64,000 bases of DNA from Planctomycetota bacterium (lineage in GTDB: Bacteria; Planctomycetota; UBA1135; GCA-002748355), in NCBI GenBank assembly GCA_020638795.1, contig JACKHW010000005.1:434001-498000 (forward strand), given 5' to 3'. Each line of letters begins with the position of its first letter. Within the stretch, counting starts at the first letter, position 1. Positions 52,473 to 62,364 of the stretch are shown one piece after another. Position numbers and translations under genes: made by a program. The notes beneath the pieces were generated by a model. That model did not search any database. It was not told the DNA's origin and saw only the letters and a list, made by a program, of their open reading frames with translations.

Positions 52473-55400
52473 TGGCTCGACATCGTCAATGTTCGGGCAG
52501 CACGGAAGCCGATCTGCGGTCCAGCGAGAGTACGACTGGCGTCCGATCTCGCAGCGCTTCGCGCCATCGTCGCTGGAGTGTTCCAACAACCACCTCGAAA
52601 GATGATCTCGGGAGCCTCGCTGGCTCGCAATCCGTTACCGGGTTCGGGAACGGTTTCGTACGACGCGCGACCACCGAGGCAGAACTCCCACACGTTGCCA
52701 ACGACATCGAAGAGTCCGAAAGCGTTGGCCTGGTAGGAGCCGACCGGAGCGGCAACGACACGACCGTCATCGAACGTCTCGAAGTCGTTGCTCCAATTGG
52801 GATAGAAGCGCTGCGCCGTCGCATCCGCGAGATTGGCGTAGCCCGAAAGGCTCGTACGCGAGTCGCCCGAGAACCACACGTCGTCGCCACCCGCGCGACA
52901 AGCGTATTCCCACTGGGCCTCGGTCGGGAGGATCAATCCAGCCTCCGCCAGCACTCGGCGGGCCGTTGTCCAATTCACGGTCTCGACCGGATGCGTGAAC
53001 GAGATCGGGTCGGTGCTTCCGCGCATCGTCGCACCCATGGCATGCGTACTGGGGTCTCGATTGTCTGACAGACGCATCCACTGCCCGCGTGTGACTTCAT
53101 GACGCCCGATGAAGAAGGGATCGAGCTTCACTTCGTGCACCGGTGCCTCGTCGGCATCGGCACCGCCATCGAAGTTCGCCTTGGTCGCATCGACACGCTG
53201 TGCTCCCATGCGGAACGTACCGCCCGGCAAGAGTACGAACACGATTCCGGTATGGCGTTCGATGTCGATGCTCCCGTCCGGTCGATGTTCTGGAATGACA
53301 AGGTCGCGCACAGGTCGGCCACGGACGGGGTCCCAGGCTGATCGCAAGTCGTAGAACTCCCAGAGCCGCGTTACCGGATTCATGCCGATCGGCACGAGTC
53401 CGATCTGCGGTGCCAGCACGAGAGGCTTTTCGCTCCGATAGTTCGTGCTCGCAACGACCCCATCGGCCGTGGCGATCGCGCGCTGAGCTGCTTCCCAGCG
53501 GTCGGCATAGCGATCGACGGAAGCATCCGCGATCTGACGTGCGAACTCCAAGCGATCGCGAAGACGCGGCAACACGGATTCGCCAACCTCCAGAATTTTC
53601 TGTAGGACTCCGCAGAGCGTGTCATGGAGGAACCGTTCAGCATCGCTGGCGAAGATCCGAGGCTTGGAGGCCTCGAGCGATTGGCGAACTCGAAGCACTG
53701 CGAGTTCACTTCGATCGATCTGTCGTTGCAGTCCTGATGCCTCGAGTTGCTCCACGAGCAACTCGAGCTTGTCCGACATCGGCTGGACTTCGAAACGAAC
53801 CGGATCCGTGAGCGGGAGCGCCTGCAACAGATCCATGGTCGCGCGTGCCTCGCGGAACTGTCCGATTCCGACCTGAGACCATGCGAGTACGTTCCATGCC
53901 TGCGCAGCATCGACGCTTCGATCGCCATCATCGATCTTGGCGACCGCGGCCTTTGCGAGTGCGACGAGGTGTGCGCCATCCGGGTCCGGGCGCCAATCTC
54001 GTCCGCTCCCGATGCGCCGAACGACGCGCTCGACGAGTTCTTTTGCGGTCGCGGCCTGTTCGACTTCGTCGAGTTGCGGCTCGGAGACCGGAGCCGAGCG
54101 GCCGCGCGAGATGAGTCGAAAAGCATGCAGCATGCTCTCGGCGCGCTGTAACTCACTCTCGTGGGTTTGGCTCGGTAGTGAAACCGCCTCGGCCGGCGCG
54201 ACACCACCGAGTTCGGTCGCGCGTGAACGAAGCGTCTCCAATGCGGCCTCGATGCGAGCGCGCTTGCGCTCCAAGTCAGCGAACTCCACGTGGATCCAGT
54301 CTTCGATCCGCGGGATCGATTCGGGGAGCGCAGGCCCGAGGGCCTCGGCATGATGCGCCACTTCGTCGACCTGGACGGCGAGCGCCAGGAGGTCATAGTC
54401 GTCGATCTTGCTCTGGAGTAGCTGGGACTTCTCCGTCGCACGCACGAACCCGAGTGACGTGCCGATCAATCCGCCGAGAATGCTGAGCAGTAACAACCCG
54501 ATGAGGGTCGCACTCCCACGATTGCGGCGTAGATACTTCCGCAATCGATAGGACGTAGTCAGGGGCCCTGCGGTCACAGCCTCCGCCCGCAAATAGCGCG
54601 CAAGGTCCAGGCTCAAGTCCCTTGCGCTCGCGTATCGCTCATCCGGGTCCTTGTGCAGACACTTGAGCGTGATCCAGTCGAGTTCGCGGTGGAGCTGTCC
54701 CGTGAGACGACGCGGGTCTTCGCAATCCCGCTCGGCAATCGCGGCCCGTGTCGCCGTCGAAGCGCGCTGGCTCGGCCAGGGCGGAGTCTCGAATTCGATG
54801 ATTCGCCTGCGCTGTTCCGGAGTTGCTCGCCTCAAGCGCTCGCCGTCGAACGGCAGTGACCCACTCAAGACCTCGTAGAGCATGACCCCGATGGCGTAGA
54901 CGTCGGTTCGCGTGTCGACCGCCGACGGATTCGCGCCTGCTTGTTCGGGCGACATGTACTCCGGTGTTCCGACCGCGGCACCGGGCGTCGTCAGTGCCGG
55001 TTCCTCTGGCGAAACCAGAACTGGATCCAAGAGTCGCGCGATGCCGAAATCGATGATGCGCGGCTCTGAACTGCCATCCGCCGCTTTGCGGACGAGAATG
55101 TTGGACGGCTTGAGGTCGCGATGGATGACACCGTTCTGGTGCGCGTGCTCGACACCTTCGCAGATCTTGCAAAAGAGTGAGACGCGCTCACGGATCGAGA
55201 GCTTCTCCTTCGAGCAGTGTGCCGTGAGCGAAACACCGTGCACGAACTCCATGACGAAGTACGGACGCCCGGCATCCGTCGCCCCGACATCGAAGAGACG
55301 TGCGATGAAGCGATGGTCCAATCGCGCGAGTGTTTGCCGCTCGAAAGTGAAGCGCGCGAGCATCTCGCGCGTGTCCATTCCGACCTTGACCAGCTTGATG

Positions 55401-55660
55401 GCCACTTCACGCACGATCGGAGAACGCTGGACCGCGCGATAGATGATGCCCATGCCGCCACGGCCGACTTCCTCGATGACTTCGAAGGGTCCGATGCGTT
55501 CGGGTCGTTCGGGAACCAACAACAAACTCGAAACCTTCGCGAAGCGGCGACGCGCCTCGTCGGCGAGTTCGGGATTCGCGCGGCAGAAGACCTCGAGTGC
55601 TGGCAGGCCATCTCGCTGGATCGAGAGAAAGCACTCGGCAAAGCGGTCTTCGGCGTCCAT
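52469..55660 (-). CDS. Transmembrane Ser/Thr protein kinase with FGE/SUMF1-like C-terminal domain
   Basis: 1063 residues from the ATG at 55660, chosen because the family's acidic N-terminal helix ([18 protein letters not shown]) begins there. The kinase domain spans about 57-340: [10 protein letters not shown] (65-74), Lys89, HRDLKPSN (180-187), DFG (204-206), [11 protein letters not shown] membrane helix follows ([20 protein letters not shown]). The outer part has a long helical linker, then [20 protein letters not shown] and, from about residue 800, an FGE-like domain ([66 protein letters not shown]). It keeps one Cys at RGGC but not the second FGE cysteine. Its stop overlaps the sigma-gene start by 4 nt. 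Confidence 0.92.
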   Translation of the reverse strand: MDAEDRFAECFLSIQRDGLPALEVFCRANPELADEARRRFAKVSSLLLVPERPERIGPFEVIEEVGRGGMGIIYRAVQRSPIVREVAIKLVKVGMDTREMLARFTFERQTLARLDHRFIARLFDVGATDAGRPYFVMEFVHGVSLTAHCSKEKLSIRERVSLFCKICEGVEHAHQNGVIHRDLKPSNILVRKAADGSSEPRIIDFGIARLLDPVLVSPEEPALTTPGAAVGTPEYMSPEQAGANPSAVDTRTDVYAIGVMLYEVLSGSLPFDGERLRRATPEQRRRIIEFETPPWPSQRASTATRAAIAERDCEDPRRLTGQLHRELDWITLKCLHKDPDERYASARDLSLDLARYLRAEAVTAGPLTTSYRLRKYLRRNRGSATLIGLLLLSILGGLIGTSLGFVRATEKSQLLQSKIDDYDLLALAVQVDEVAHHAEALGPALPESIPRIEDWIHVEFADLERKRARIEAALETLRSRATELGGVAPAEAVSLPSQTHESELQRAESMLHAFRLISRGRSAPVSEPQLDEVEQAATAKELVERVVRRIGSGRDWRPDPDGAHLVALAKAAVAKIDDGDRSVDAAQAWNVLAWSQVGIGQFREARATMDLLQALPLTDPVRFEVQPMSDKLELLVEQLEASGLQRQIDRSELAVLRVRQSLEASKPRIFASDAERFLHDTLCGVLQKILEVGESVLPRLRDRLEFARQIADASVDRYADRWEAAQRAIATADGVVASTNYRSEKPLVLAPQIGLVPIGMNPVTRLWEFYDLRSAWDPVRGRPVRDLVIPEHRPDGSIDIERHTGIVFVLLPGGTFRMGAQRVDATKANFDGGADADEAPVHEVKLDPFFIGRHEVTRGQWMRLSDNRDPSTHAMGATMRGSTDPISFTHPVETVNWTTARRVLAEAGLILPTEAQWEYACRAGGDDVWFSGDSRTSLSGYANLADATAQRFYPNWSNDFETFDDGRVVAAPVGSYQANAFGLFDVVGNVWEFCLGGRASYETVPEPGNGLRASEAPEIIFRGGCWNTPATMARSAARSDASRTLAGPQIGFRAARTLTMSSQ

Positions 55661-55826
55661 GGCGCGACATGTTCCTGGTGACGGGTTCACTGGGTCAAGC
55701 GCCTGGTCGCGGCCGAACAGTGCAGCGATTTGTGTCGAAATCGTCGTGACGGAAAGGGCCGCCTCGTGCGCTCGAACCTTTGCCCGGTCGATCGACCGAC
55801 GGGAACAAGAACCACGAGGAGCATCC

Positions 55827-57614
55827 ATGAACCATTTCCACACGCCACTGCAACCGACCATCCTGGCCCTTACCCTGGCATTCTCGACAGGAGCGCTCAC
55901 CGCCCAGCCGACTTTGCCTCCACAGTCCTTCGAGAGCGGCAACCGGATCCTGTTGCTCGGAACCGTGGGCTCGCCACACAGCGTGCCCGGCATCGACGGC
56001 GAGTTCGTCCTGGATCCGGCGACGATGATGTCGATGACGGACGACGGCACGACACTCGGCGAGCTGCGGCGACGCCTCGGTCGTCTGCCGGGTACCGAAG
56101 CGCTCTACTACCAACTCTTCACGGTCGGTTCGAACCCCAAGCTGTCCGCACCACAACCCTTGGTCGCGAACCTGCTCACGGAAGCTGCGTGCCGAGCGCT
56201 CGCCGAGCGATTCGTGGCAAGGGCGTCCCCCGACTTGGAAGGCTGGCAGAACGCCCGACTCGGCGCGAGCGTACCCTTCTACCGCCCCGACGTCGACGGC
56301 ATCGCCTACTACGAGTTCGCAGTCGCACCCGTGGGTTTCGTCATCGTCTCCACGGGCGCGCACGACATTCCCGTAGCGAGTTTCAGCCACCTGTCGTCGC
56401 CACACAGCCAGCGACTTCGATCCCAGGCCGGTGCAGTCGCAGGTCTGAAGATCCACCGCTTGTCGGACTCGTCCTACGTAGGAGAATCCTCGGCGGGTGT
56501 CGTCGCACGACTCGGCACGCTACCTGTCGATGCTGATCGTGACCACCGAGCTGCAGGTCCGATCAGCGAGTCGGAAACATGGGCGAGCTATCGCACGCAA
56601 TACGCTGCTTTGTTCGCGAAGGGATTGGATCAGCGACGGAGCAGCGCCGCAATCGCGTGGAAGCACCAGCGAGATCAAGTCTGCGGCCCGAACGACACCT
56701 GGGCGAAGCACTTGAACTTCGCCGGGAGCATCTACGATCAACGCCTTTACAACCAGTATCAACGCTTCGACTGCCAAAGCGGTTGTGTGCCGACCGCATG
56801 GGCCATGCTCATCGGTTGGACCGATGTCCGGGCTCACGGCGGTGATCCGCGATGGAGTCGTCATATCGACTTGTTCCGATCCGGCGGCACGACCTATGGC
56901 AATCCTGCGTTCGTCGCACCCCAGCAGCTGAAGGACCAGCCGGTACCGCCAGAGGTCAGGAACCTCGTCGAACTGCTGCGCTACCACCAGGGAACGACGT
57001 GCTCTGGAAATGCAGGTTCGACCATGCCGGGCCTGGCAGCGCAGCTCTACTTGACACTGTCCACGCATCCGACCTTCGGCGGAAAGGGCCTCGTGTCGTG
57101 CCACGGTGATTGGGACACCTGGCACATCATTCGCAACACGTATCGCGACTATGCGATCGGCTCCATCCAAGCAGGTATGCCGTGTGTGGTCGGCCGCGAC
57201 AGCCACGCTTGGTTGGCTTGGGGCTATCAAGCCTGGGGACTCTTCCGCGGCACCGAGGAACTGTATCGATTCGACGAGTACTTCCTCACCAACAAGGGTT
57301 GGGGGGGAATCATGGAGTGGATCCCCGCGGCGATCTACAACGTGTTCTCGATCACCGAAGGCCAATACATCGAGACAGCCTACGAGCGGTGCCGTTGCGA
57401 TTGCTCCGTGCAGTTCCTCGGTTCCGACAACGTCTGGCGCGAAGTTCGCCGCGACGGCCGGCCGGTCCGCATCCCCGTGAGTGGCGGTGCCGTGCGGTGG
57501 CGTTGTGGTGGAACGCTCGAGTGGAGTCGCTTCCGAAGCGATGCGACCTTCGTCGAGGTCACACGTCCCAACGCTTTCCCTGCTGGCCTCATTATCGTGC
57601 ACGCGATGAAGTGA
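55827..57614 (+). CDS. Secreted papain-like cysteine peptidase (C10/streptopain-like)
   Basis: 595 residues from the ATG at 55827, preceded by GAGGA at a 6-nt spacing; signal peptide at residues 9-27 (ending GALTAQ). The N-terminal ~280 residues are an unassigned propeptide-like region. The catalytic part has [14 protein letters not shown] with Cys320, [11 protein letters not shown] with His460 and [10 protein letters not shown] with Asn489, the Cys-His-Asn triad layout of C10/streptopain-type papain-fold peptidases. A Cys-rich end follows ([27 protein letters not shown]), possibly a disulfide-stabilised module. The gene is divergent from the kinase-sigma pair (166 bp), which could control it. 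Confidence 0.75.
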   Translation: MNHFHTPLQPTILALTLAFSTGALTAQPTLPPQSFESGNRILLLGTVGSPHSVPGIDGEFVLDPATMMSMTDDGTTLGELRRRLGRLPGTEALYYQLFTVGSNPKLSAPQPLVANLLTEAACRALAERFVARASPDLEGWQNARLGASVPFYRPDVDGIAYYEFAVAPVGFVIVSTGAHDIPVASFSHLSSPHSQRLRSQAGAVAGLKIHRLSDSSYVGESSAGVVARLGTLPVDADRDHRAAGPISESETWASYRTQYAALFAKGLDQRRSSAAIAWKHQRDQVCGPNDTWAKHLNFAGSIYDQRLYNQYQRFDCQSGCVPTAWAMLIGWTDVRAHGGDPRWSRHIDLFRSGGTTYGNPAFVAPQQLKDQPVPPEVRNLVELLRYHQGTTCSGNAGSTMPGLAAQLYLTLSTHPTFGGKGLVSCHGDWDTWHIIRNTYRDYAIGSIQAGMPCVVGRDSHAWLAWGYQAWGLFRGTEELYRFDEYFLTNKGWGGIMEWIPAAIYNVFSITEGQYIETAYERCRCDCSVQFLGSDNVWREVRRDGRPVRIPVSGGAVRWRCGGTLEWSRFRSDATFVEVTRPNAFPAGLIIVHAMK

Positions 57615-57717
57615 CCGTCAGCGCACGCGCCGATGTCTGCGACACGGTGGACGGGCCCCGAACCATTCACAGAAACCATCGCTTGCTTCGACGCCCGAGC
57701 GGCTCCAATTCCCACTC

Positions 57718-58107
57718 ATGTGGTATCCGAGAATCGTGCTGGGCCTCGCGGCCTTGATGTTTGCCTCGCTGGGCGTCCTCCTCGTCGCGCGACCCGAAAA
57801 ACTCGCGACCTGGGTCGGAATCCACGCAAGCAGCGCGGGAGCGACGACCGAGTTGCGCGCATGGTATGGCGGCCTCGAGATCGCGATCGCCGCCCTTCTC
57901 GTCTGGGGCATCGTCCAGCCATCGTTCGCGCCCACGTCCTACATCGTGCTCGCGGCCGTTTCGTTCGGACCACTCGTGGGAAGGCTCGTCGGTTTCGTCG
58001 CGGACAAGAGTACGGACGGGACCTTGCTGGCGTTCGCGGCGACCGAAGTCGCGTTCGGTGTTCTAGGGGTCGTCGGCTGGCTCCGAACCGCGCCAGTCGA
58101 GGGATGA
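57718..58107 (+). CDS. DUF4345 family membrane protein
   Basis: 129 residues with four hydrophobic helices: IVLGLAALMFASLGVLLVAR, a central LEIAIAALLVWGIVQPS, YIVLAAVSFGPLVGRLVGF and LLAFAATEVAFGVLGVVGWL. The pattern RAWYGGLEIAIA and RLVGFVADK matches DUF4345. Function is unknown. It follows the cysteine peptidase gene by 103 bp. Confidence 0.8.
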   Translation: MWYPRIVLGLAALMFASLGVLLVARPEKLATWVGIHASSAGATTELRAWYGGLEIAIAALLVWGIVQPSFAPTSYIVLAAVSFGPLVGRLVGFVADKSTDGTLLAFAATEVAFGVLGVVGWLRTAPVEG

Positions 58108-58164
58108 ACAGAAACGACCCTCGGTACACGTCCGAGTCATTCAACGCCTCGCTATCGTAGCGCC

Positions 58165-58569
58165 GTGCCACTCTCGATCTTCGTCATCATGGATACGGCC
58201 TACTCGGGGGATCTCGCCGACGATGCACGGCAGGGTTCCGTCTGGATCGTCGCGTCGCCAAACAACGAGGAAGCTGCACGGCATGCGCGCGCGGCGATTG
58301 CGCGTGAGTGTCCGATGCCCGATCGGATCACCACCTTCACTGCCGATGTAGACGACGACCTCGCGCTGTCCAGTCTGTTGACCACGATCCGCGCGCACCA
58401 CGGAGAGTTGGCTGCGAGTTCATCCTGGGACTCCATCCACGTGATTGGTCGGACCATTGGCCACTCGCGACCATCACGAATCGCGACCGCCCTCGGCGTG
58501 CACGATGTCGAACTCGTCGAACGACCGTCGGGATTCTCTATCCGCCGTTCGCGATCCGAGCGCCGCTGA
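58165..58569 (+). CDS. Hypothetical protein (134 aa)
   Basis: From a GTG at 58165, 57 bp after DUF4345. I recognise no family. The sequence alternates short strands and helices (SVWIVASPNNEEAARHARAA, RITTFTADVDDD, SSWDSIHVIGRT, GVHDVELVERPSGFSIR) and no signal peptide, suggesting a small cytoplasmic alpha/beta protein. It ends 7 bp before the convergent secreted-protein gene. Support is coding-like composition and position only. Confidence 0.55.
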   Translation: MPLSIFVIMDTAYSGDLADDARQGSVWIVASPNNEEAARHARAAIARECPMPDRITTFTADVDDDLALSSLLTTIRAHHGELAASSSWDSIHVIGRTIGHSRPSRIATALGVHDVELVERPSGFSIRRSRSERR

Positions 58570-58576
58570 ATCGCTA

Positions 58577-59104
58577 TCAGGTCCCGATCACGGCGTGGCC
58601 GCTGCGCGAGAACGCGTGTGCCGGGGGCCCGACGCGCACGATCGCGAAGGCTTGCTGATACAACGACAACCCGAGTAGCCGGGCATCATTGGGAATCGCG
58701 AACTTCACATCGACGGTGTCCATCGCGTAGGCGCACGTTCGAATCCAGTCGAGCGAGATGCGCAAATGCCCACACCAATCCGTCCCGAGAACGCTGGTGT
58801 CGAACGGCAGCGGGATCGAGCCGAAGCGTTTGTCGGAGAACCCCGTCGCCACGAACCCGATGCGCTCGAACAACACCTGCTTGTTGCGGTTCAGGATGCC
58901 GAACGACGAGGTCACGGTCAGCGTGTACGTCGTGCCTAGGCGCGGCAGTCCCGTTACCCGGAACGTGACGACCTCTTTGTTGTTGTCCAGACAACCAGGC
59001 CCGACGATCGTGTAGGACGCAGTCTGCGCCCGGACGCCATGTTGCGACAAGAGAACAGTCGCGAGAAGGGCAGTCGCGAGACTCGCCACGAGCGATCGTG
59101 CCAT
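58577..59104 (-). CDS. Small secreted beta-sandwich protein
   Basis: 175 residues with a signal peptide (SLVASLATALLATVLL, ending GVRAQ). The mature part is a single module: YTIVGPGCLDNNKEVVTFRV, LGTTYTLTVTSSFGILNRNK, then SIPLPFDTS, and FAIPNDARLLGLSLYQQAFA. The GPGC start and the IPNDxxLxGLxLxxQ end recur as parts of larger secreted proteins in this window (for example the module at the start of the kelch protein). Here the module stands alone. Function unknown. Confidence 0.72.
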   Translation of the reverse strand: MARSLVASLATALLATVLLSQHGVRAQTASYTIVGPGCLDNNKEVVTFRVTGLPRLGTTYTLTVTSSFGILNRNKQVLFERIGFVATGFSDKRFGSIPLPFDTSVLGTDWCGHLRISLDWIRTCAYAMDTVDVKFAIPNDARLLGLSLYQQAFAIVRVGPPAHAFSRSGHAVIGT

Positions 59105-59188
59105 CGGAGAGCTCCTGAGAAGGGACTGCTGGAAGCATAGCGCGGCAGAGGATTTGGTGGCTCACTCCTGATCGAGGTGCCGCGTGCG

Positions 59189-59881
59189 CTACGCGATCGA
59201 CGTGCCGACGAGTGCGCCGATGCCGAACGTCACTCCCATCGCAAGTGCACCCCAGAACACGACGCGCACTGCCGCCGCTAGCTGAGATGCGCCGCCTGCG
59301 CGAGCTCCGAGGGCGCCGAGGGCAGCCAAGCTCACGAGGGACGCGACGCCTGCAGCGACGATCGCCATCTCACGAGGCACCAGCGCCACGATGGCGAGCG
59401 GCAACGCGGCACCCACCGCGAACGTCGCCGCCGAAGCACCTGCCGCCTGCACCGGTCGAGCCGCCTGATGCTCGACGAAGCCGAGTTCGTCACGCAGGTG
59501 CGCTCCGAGGGCATCGTGTGCCGTCAGCGCTTCGGCGACTTGGCGTGCGAGCGGACGGTCGAGCCCGCGCTCGACGTAGATCCCCGTGAGTTCGTCGAGT
59601 TCTCGTTCGGGTTGGAGTTCGAGTTCGCGTCGTTCGCACACGCGGTCGGCGTCCTCCGTGTCGCGCTGCGAACTCACCGAGACGTACTCCCCCGCCGCCA
59701 TCGACATCGCGCCGGCAACCAACCCCGCAACTCCCGCCGTCAAGATCGCCGGCTGCATCGCACCACTCGCAGCAACGCCGATGAGGAGACTCGCCGTCGA
59801 AACGATGCCGTCGTTGGCGCCGAGTACGGCAGCGCGGAGCCAACCAATGCGGTGAGAACGGTGGGGCTCGTGGTGGTGCAT
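59189..59881 (-). CDS. VIT1/CCC1 family membrane transporter
   Basis: 230 residues; the ATG at 59881 opens the His-rich MHHHEPHRSHRIGWLRAAVL common in this family. The conserved first helix AVLGANDGIVSTASLLIGVA and AGAMSMAAGEYVSVSSQRD are diagnostic of VIT1/CCC1 iron and manganese transporters. A cytoplasmic helical domain (ERELDELTGIYVERGLDRPL) and three further helices follow. It would move Fe2+ or Mn2+ out of the cytoplasm. The longer open frame upstream runs through the AHSA1 remnant and tRNA and is not used. Confidence 0.92.
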   Translation of the reverse strand: MHHHEPHRSHRIGWLRAAVLGANDGIVSTASLLIGVAASGAMQPAILTAGVAGLVAGAMSMAAGEYVSVSSQRDTEDADRVCERRELELQPERELDELTGIYVERGLDRPLARQVAEALTAHDALGAHLRDELGFVEHQAARPVQAAGASAATFAVGAALPLAIVALVPREMAIVAAGVASLVSLAALGALGARAGGASQLAAAVRVVFWGALAMGVTFGIGALVGTSIA

Positions 59882-60000
59882 GCTGGCACGGTAGCGCGCA
59901 GCCGGCGCAGGCGAAGTTCCGCATCGGTCATTCGTGACGCACCGGTTCTCGCGCGCCGCGGAACAAGCGCACCCGGCAAGTTCCTCCCGTTTCGCCACGG

Positions 60001-60162
60001 ACCGCGATCGTGCACTTCGGGCCCGAGGCAGAAGGCACGCGCTACAAGGCGATCGCACTCCACGTCGATTCCGCCGGCAAGCAGAAGCACGAAGACATGG
60101 GCTTCTTCCAGGGCTGGGGTACCGCGCTCGAGCAACTCGTCGCGCACGCCAAGTCTCTTTGA
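60001..60162 (+). pseudogene. Remnant of a SRPBCC/AHSA1-family gene (3' end only)
   Basis: A frame ending in TGA at 60160-60162 reads TAIVHFGPEAEGTRYKAIAL followed by HVDSAGKQKHEDMGFFQGWG and TALEQLVAHAKSL. This is the unmistakable C-terminus of AHSA1-type SRPBCC proteins (the HEDMGFxxGWG motif). Nothing matching the N-terminal ~90 residues precedes it; the frame upstream reads through unrelated sequence toward the divergent VIT1 gene. A GTG at 60010 could in principle start a 50-residue peptide, but a deletion remnant is more likely. It lies 86 bp upstream of tRNA-Arg. Confidence 0.7.
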
Positions 60163-60247
60163 AAAGCGACTGCCCCCGAACAGGTCGACAATGATGACGA
60201 TGCAGGCTTTGCCCCGCGCAGGCATCCTGTAGCATCGTCGCCCGAAC

Positions 60248-60324
60248 GCGCCCGTAGCTCAGTAGGATAGAGCGCTGGTTTCCTAAACCGGAGGTCACAG
60301 GTTCGATCCCTGTCGGGCGTACCA
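60248..60324 (+). tRNA. tRNA-Arg (anticodon CCT)
   Basis: A 77-nt cloverleaf with encoded CCA. The acceptor is GCGCCCG / CGGGCGT (first pair G-U), the D stem GCTC/GAGC, the anticodon stem CTGGT/ACCGG with loop TTCCTAA (anticodon CCT, reads AGG), the variable loop AGGTC, and the T arm ACAGG-TTCGATC-CCTGT. It should decode the rare AGG arginine codon. Confidence 0.95.
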
Positions 60325-60333
60325 TGTTCGGGG

Positions 60334-61320
60334 ATGACTCCGATGGAACATTCTCCTGAATCACGATCCTGGCCAGAGCTGCCGTTCGAGGACTGGACCG
60401 ACACCCTCGAGACACTGCACTTGTGGACCCAGATCGTCGGCAAGATCCGGATGTCCCACACGCCGTGGTGGAACCACAGCTGGAGCGTGCCGCTCTACGT
60501 CTCGCCCCGAGGTCTGACGACGTCGCTCGTCCCGTACGGGTCCGAAGGCTTCGAACTCTCGTTCGACTTCCTGGCCGAGGAACTCGTCCTGACGACGACG
60601 ACCGGGGCGCGACGCAGTGTGGCGCTCGAACCCCGCTCCGTTGCCGACTTCCATGCCGAGGTGATGCACACCATGGCAGCGGTACGGATGCCCGTGAACA
60701 TCCATCCGACACCGTGCGAAATCCCGGGAGCGATTCCCTTTCCAGAGGACGAGGTGCACGACTCCTATGACGGTGAGCACGTGCGCGCGTTGTGGCGAGC
60801 CCTGCTACAGGCGCATTGCGTCTTCACCCGGTTCCGCGCCGGCTACCTCGGTAAGGCGAGTCCGGTCCACTTCTTCTGGGGCAGTTTCGATCTGGCAGTG
60901 ACCCGGTTCTCGGGACGAACGGCTCCGGACCATCCGGGGGGCATCCCGAATTTCCCGGACGACGTGGCTCGTGAAGCGTACTCGCACGAGGTGACGAGCT
61001 GCGGGTTCTGGCCCGGCAATCGCGATCTCCGTACGCCGATCTTCTACGCCTACGCTTATCCCACGCCCGACGGCTTCGCGGACTCCGAGATCGAACCCAG
61101 CCAGGCCTATTGGCACGACACGCTGGGCGAGTTCGCTCTGCCCTACGATGCCGTGAGGACTGCCGCGGACCCGGACCGCGACCTGTCGTCCTTCTTGGCG
61201 AGTACGCATGCCGCGGCGGCAGAGCTCGCCGAGTGGGACACGTCCGAGCTCGAATGCGCCGCGCCACGAGGACCGGACTGGTGGCACACGCGAACACAGC
61301 GGAGATCGAAGAGATCCTGA
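60334..61320 (+). CDS. DUF5996 family protein
   Basis: 328 residues from the ATG at 60334 (an ATG nine bases later is also possible), directly after the tRNA. Conserved blocks: DTLETLHLWTQIVGKIRM, HTPWWNHSWSVPLYVSPRGL, FELSFDFLAEELVL, YDGEHVRALWRALLQAHCVF, KASPVHFFWGSFDLAVTRFS, REAYSHEVTSCGFWPGN. Together these are the DUF5996 pattern. The function is unknown. The family has many conserved Trp/His residues (HFFWGSFDLA, EVTSCGFWPG) suggesting a ligand pocket. It lies 68 bp before the DUF6265 gene. Confidence 0.88.
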   Translation: MTPMEHSPESRSWPELPFEDWTDTLETLHLWTQIVGKIRMSHTPWWNHSWSVPLYVSPRGLTTSLVPYGSEGFELSFDFLAEELVLTTTTGARRSVALEPRSVADFHAEVMHTMAAVRMPVNIHPTPCEIPGAIPFPEDEVHDSYDGEHVRALWRALLQAHCVFTRFRAGYLGKASPVHFFWGSFDLAVTRFSGRTAPDHPGGIPNFPDDVAREAYSHEVTSCGFWPGNRDLRTPIFYAYAYPTPDGFADSEIEPSQAYWHDTLGEFALPYDAVRTAADPDRDLSSFLASTHAAAAELAEWDTSELECAAPRGPDWWHTRTQRRSKRS

Positions 61321-61388
61321 CCCGAGAAACGCAGCAGCGCGCACGGCGCTACGCTCTTGCGTTCCCCGCTCGAACTCGAGGACCCGCA

Positions 61389-62297
61389 ATGCACGAGCAC
61401 CTGGCGCCGACCAATGCGCGCTCTCTTCTCGCAATCCTTGGCCTGGCACTCGCCGGCAACCACCTCACGGCTCAGGTGGACGCCACACACCCACTCGATG
61501 GTGAATGGACCTATCTCGAGGACCGCACCGAGGGTCGCGCCTTGGATCGGCTCGGACCGCCGATGGGCGCAACGTTCTCGATGCGCGTCGAGAAGGATGC
61601 GGTCATCCTGGTTCGCGGCCACGGATCGGGTCATCGCGACGTGCGCGTCGCCAATGACGGATCGATGACCGAGATCACCGTGCAAGGGAAGACCTCGCGC
61701 TATCGCGGCGGATGGAAGGATGGCGCGTTCGCCTACGAAGTCGACTTCATTCGTGGTCCAGGGCAAGAACCGGCAGGATTGGTGCACCGCGAGTTTCTCG
61801 TCACGAAGGACGGCTTGATCGTGCGGTCGAAGGTTCGGACGTTCGAATCGGTCGGGCTCTACCGTCATGCGGAGGACATCCCGATGCCCGCCCCCACGAA
61901 GGCGACGATCAGCGACCTCGCATGGCTCGCAGGAGCTTGGATCCAAACGAAGCAGTCAGGAACGACGATCGAAGAACGGTGGAGCCCACCGCGCGGCGGA
62001 GCGATGCTCGGCACCTCGCGCACGGTGTCTCGCGACCGAATGTCCGCGTTCGAGTTCTTGCGCATCGTCGAGCGCGATGCGGGGTTGATCTACGTCGCAC
62101 AACCCGGCGGCAATCCACCGACCGAGTTCGTTCTCACAGAGCGCACTGACACACGCGCAGTGTTCGACAACCCACGTCACTCGTATCCGAAGCGCATCGC
62201 CTACGAGCTGTCGGCCGAGGGACGTCTGAGCGCGACGATCGGCTTCCTCAAAGGTGGCACACCGCGGCGCTTCGAGTTCGAACGCGTTCGCGACTGA
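61389..62297 (+). CDS. Secreted DUF6265-like protein
   Basis: 302 residues. The ATG at 61389 opens a signal peptide (RSLLAILGLALAGNHLTAQ). Residues about 25-170 form an unassigned region with lipocalin-like strands (GEWTYLEDRTEGRALD, GATFSMRVEKDAVILVRGHG, RYRGGWKDGAFAYEVDF). The C-terminal ~125 residues match DUF6265: LAWLAGAWIQTKQSGTTIEE, RWSPPRGGAMLGTSRTV, FEFLRIVERDAGLIYVAQPG, FDNPRHSYPKRIAYEL. It appears to be a fusion of two lipocalin-like units. The ligand is unknown. It ends before a hairpin at 62301-62340. Confidence 0.82.
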   Translation: MHEHLAPTNARSLLAILGLALAGNHLTAQVDATHPLDGEWTYLEDRTEGRALDRLGPPMGATFSMRVEKDAVILVRGHGSGHRDVRVANDGSMTEITVQGKTSRYRGGWKDGAFAYEVDFIRGPGQEPAGLVHREFLVTKDGLIVRSKVRTFESVGLYRHAEDIPMPAPTKATISDLAWLAGAWIQTKQSGTTIEERWSPPRGGAMLGTSRTVSRDRMSAFEFLRIVERDAGLIYVAQPGGNPPTEFVLTERTDTRAVFDNPRHSYPKRIAYELSAEGRLSATIGFLKGGTPRRFEFERVRD

Positions 62298-62300
62298 AGT

Positions 62301-62340
62301 CTTGGGATCGCGGGACTCGACGGCTCGCGAAATACCCAAG
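62301..62340. terminator. Bidirectional hairpin between convergent genes
   Basis: An outer stem CTTGGG/CCCAAG (6 bp) and an inner stem TCGCG/CGCGA (5 bp) are separated by a small internal loop (A / AATA) with a 13-nt apical loop. It lies 3 bp after the DUF6265 stop and 24 bp beyond the end of the RND gene. No U-tract follows. Position and symmetry suggest a terminator for both genes. Confidence 0.55.
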
Positions 62341-62364
62341 CGCGAGCTGTCCGCCGGAGTCGGC

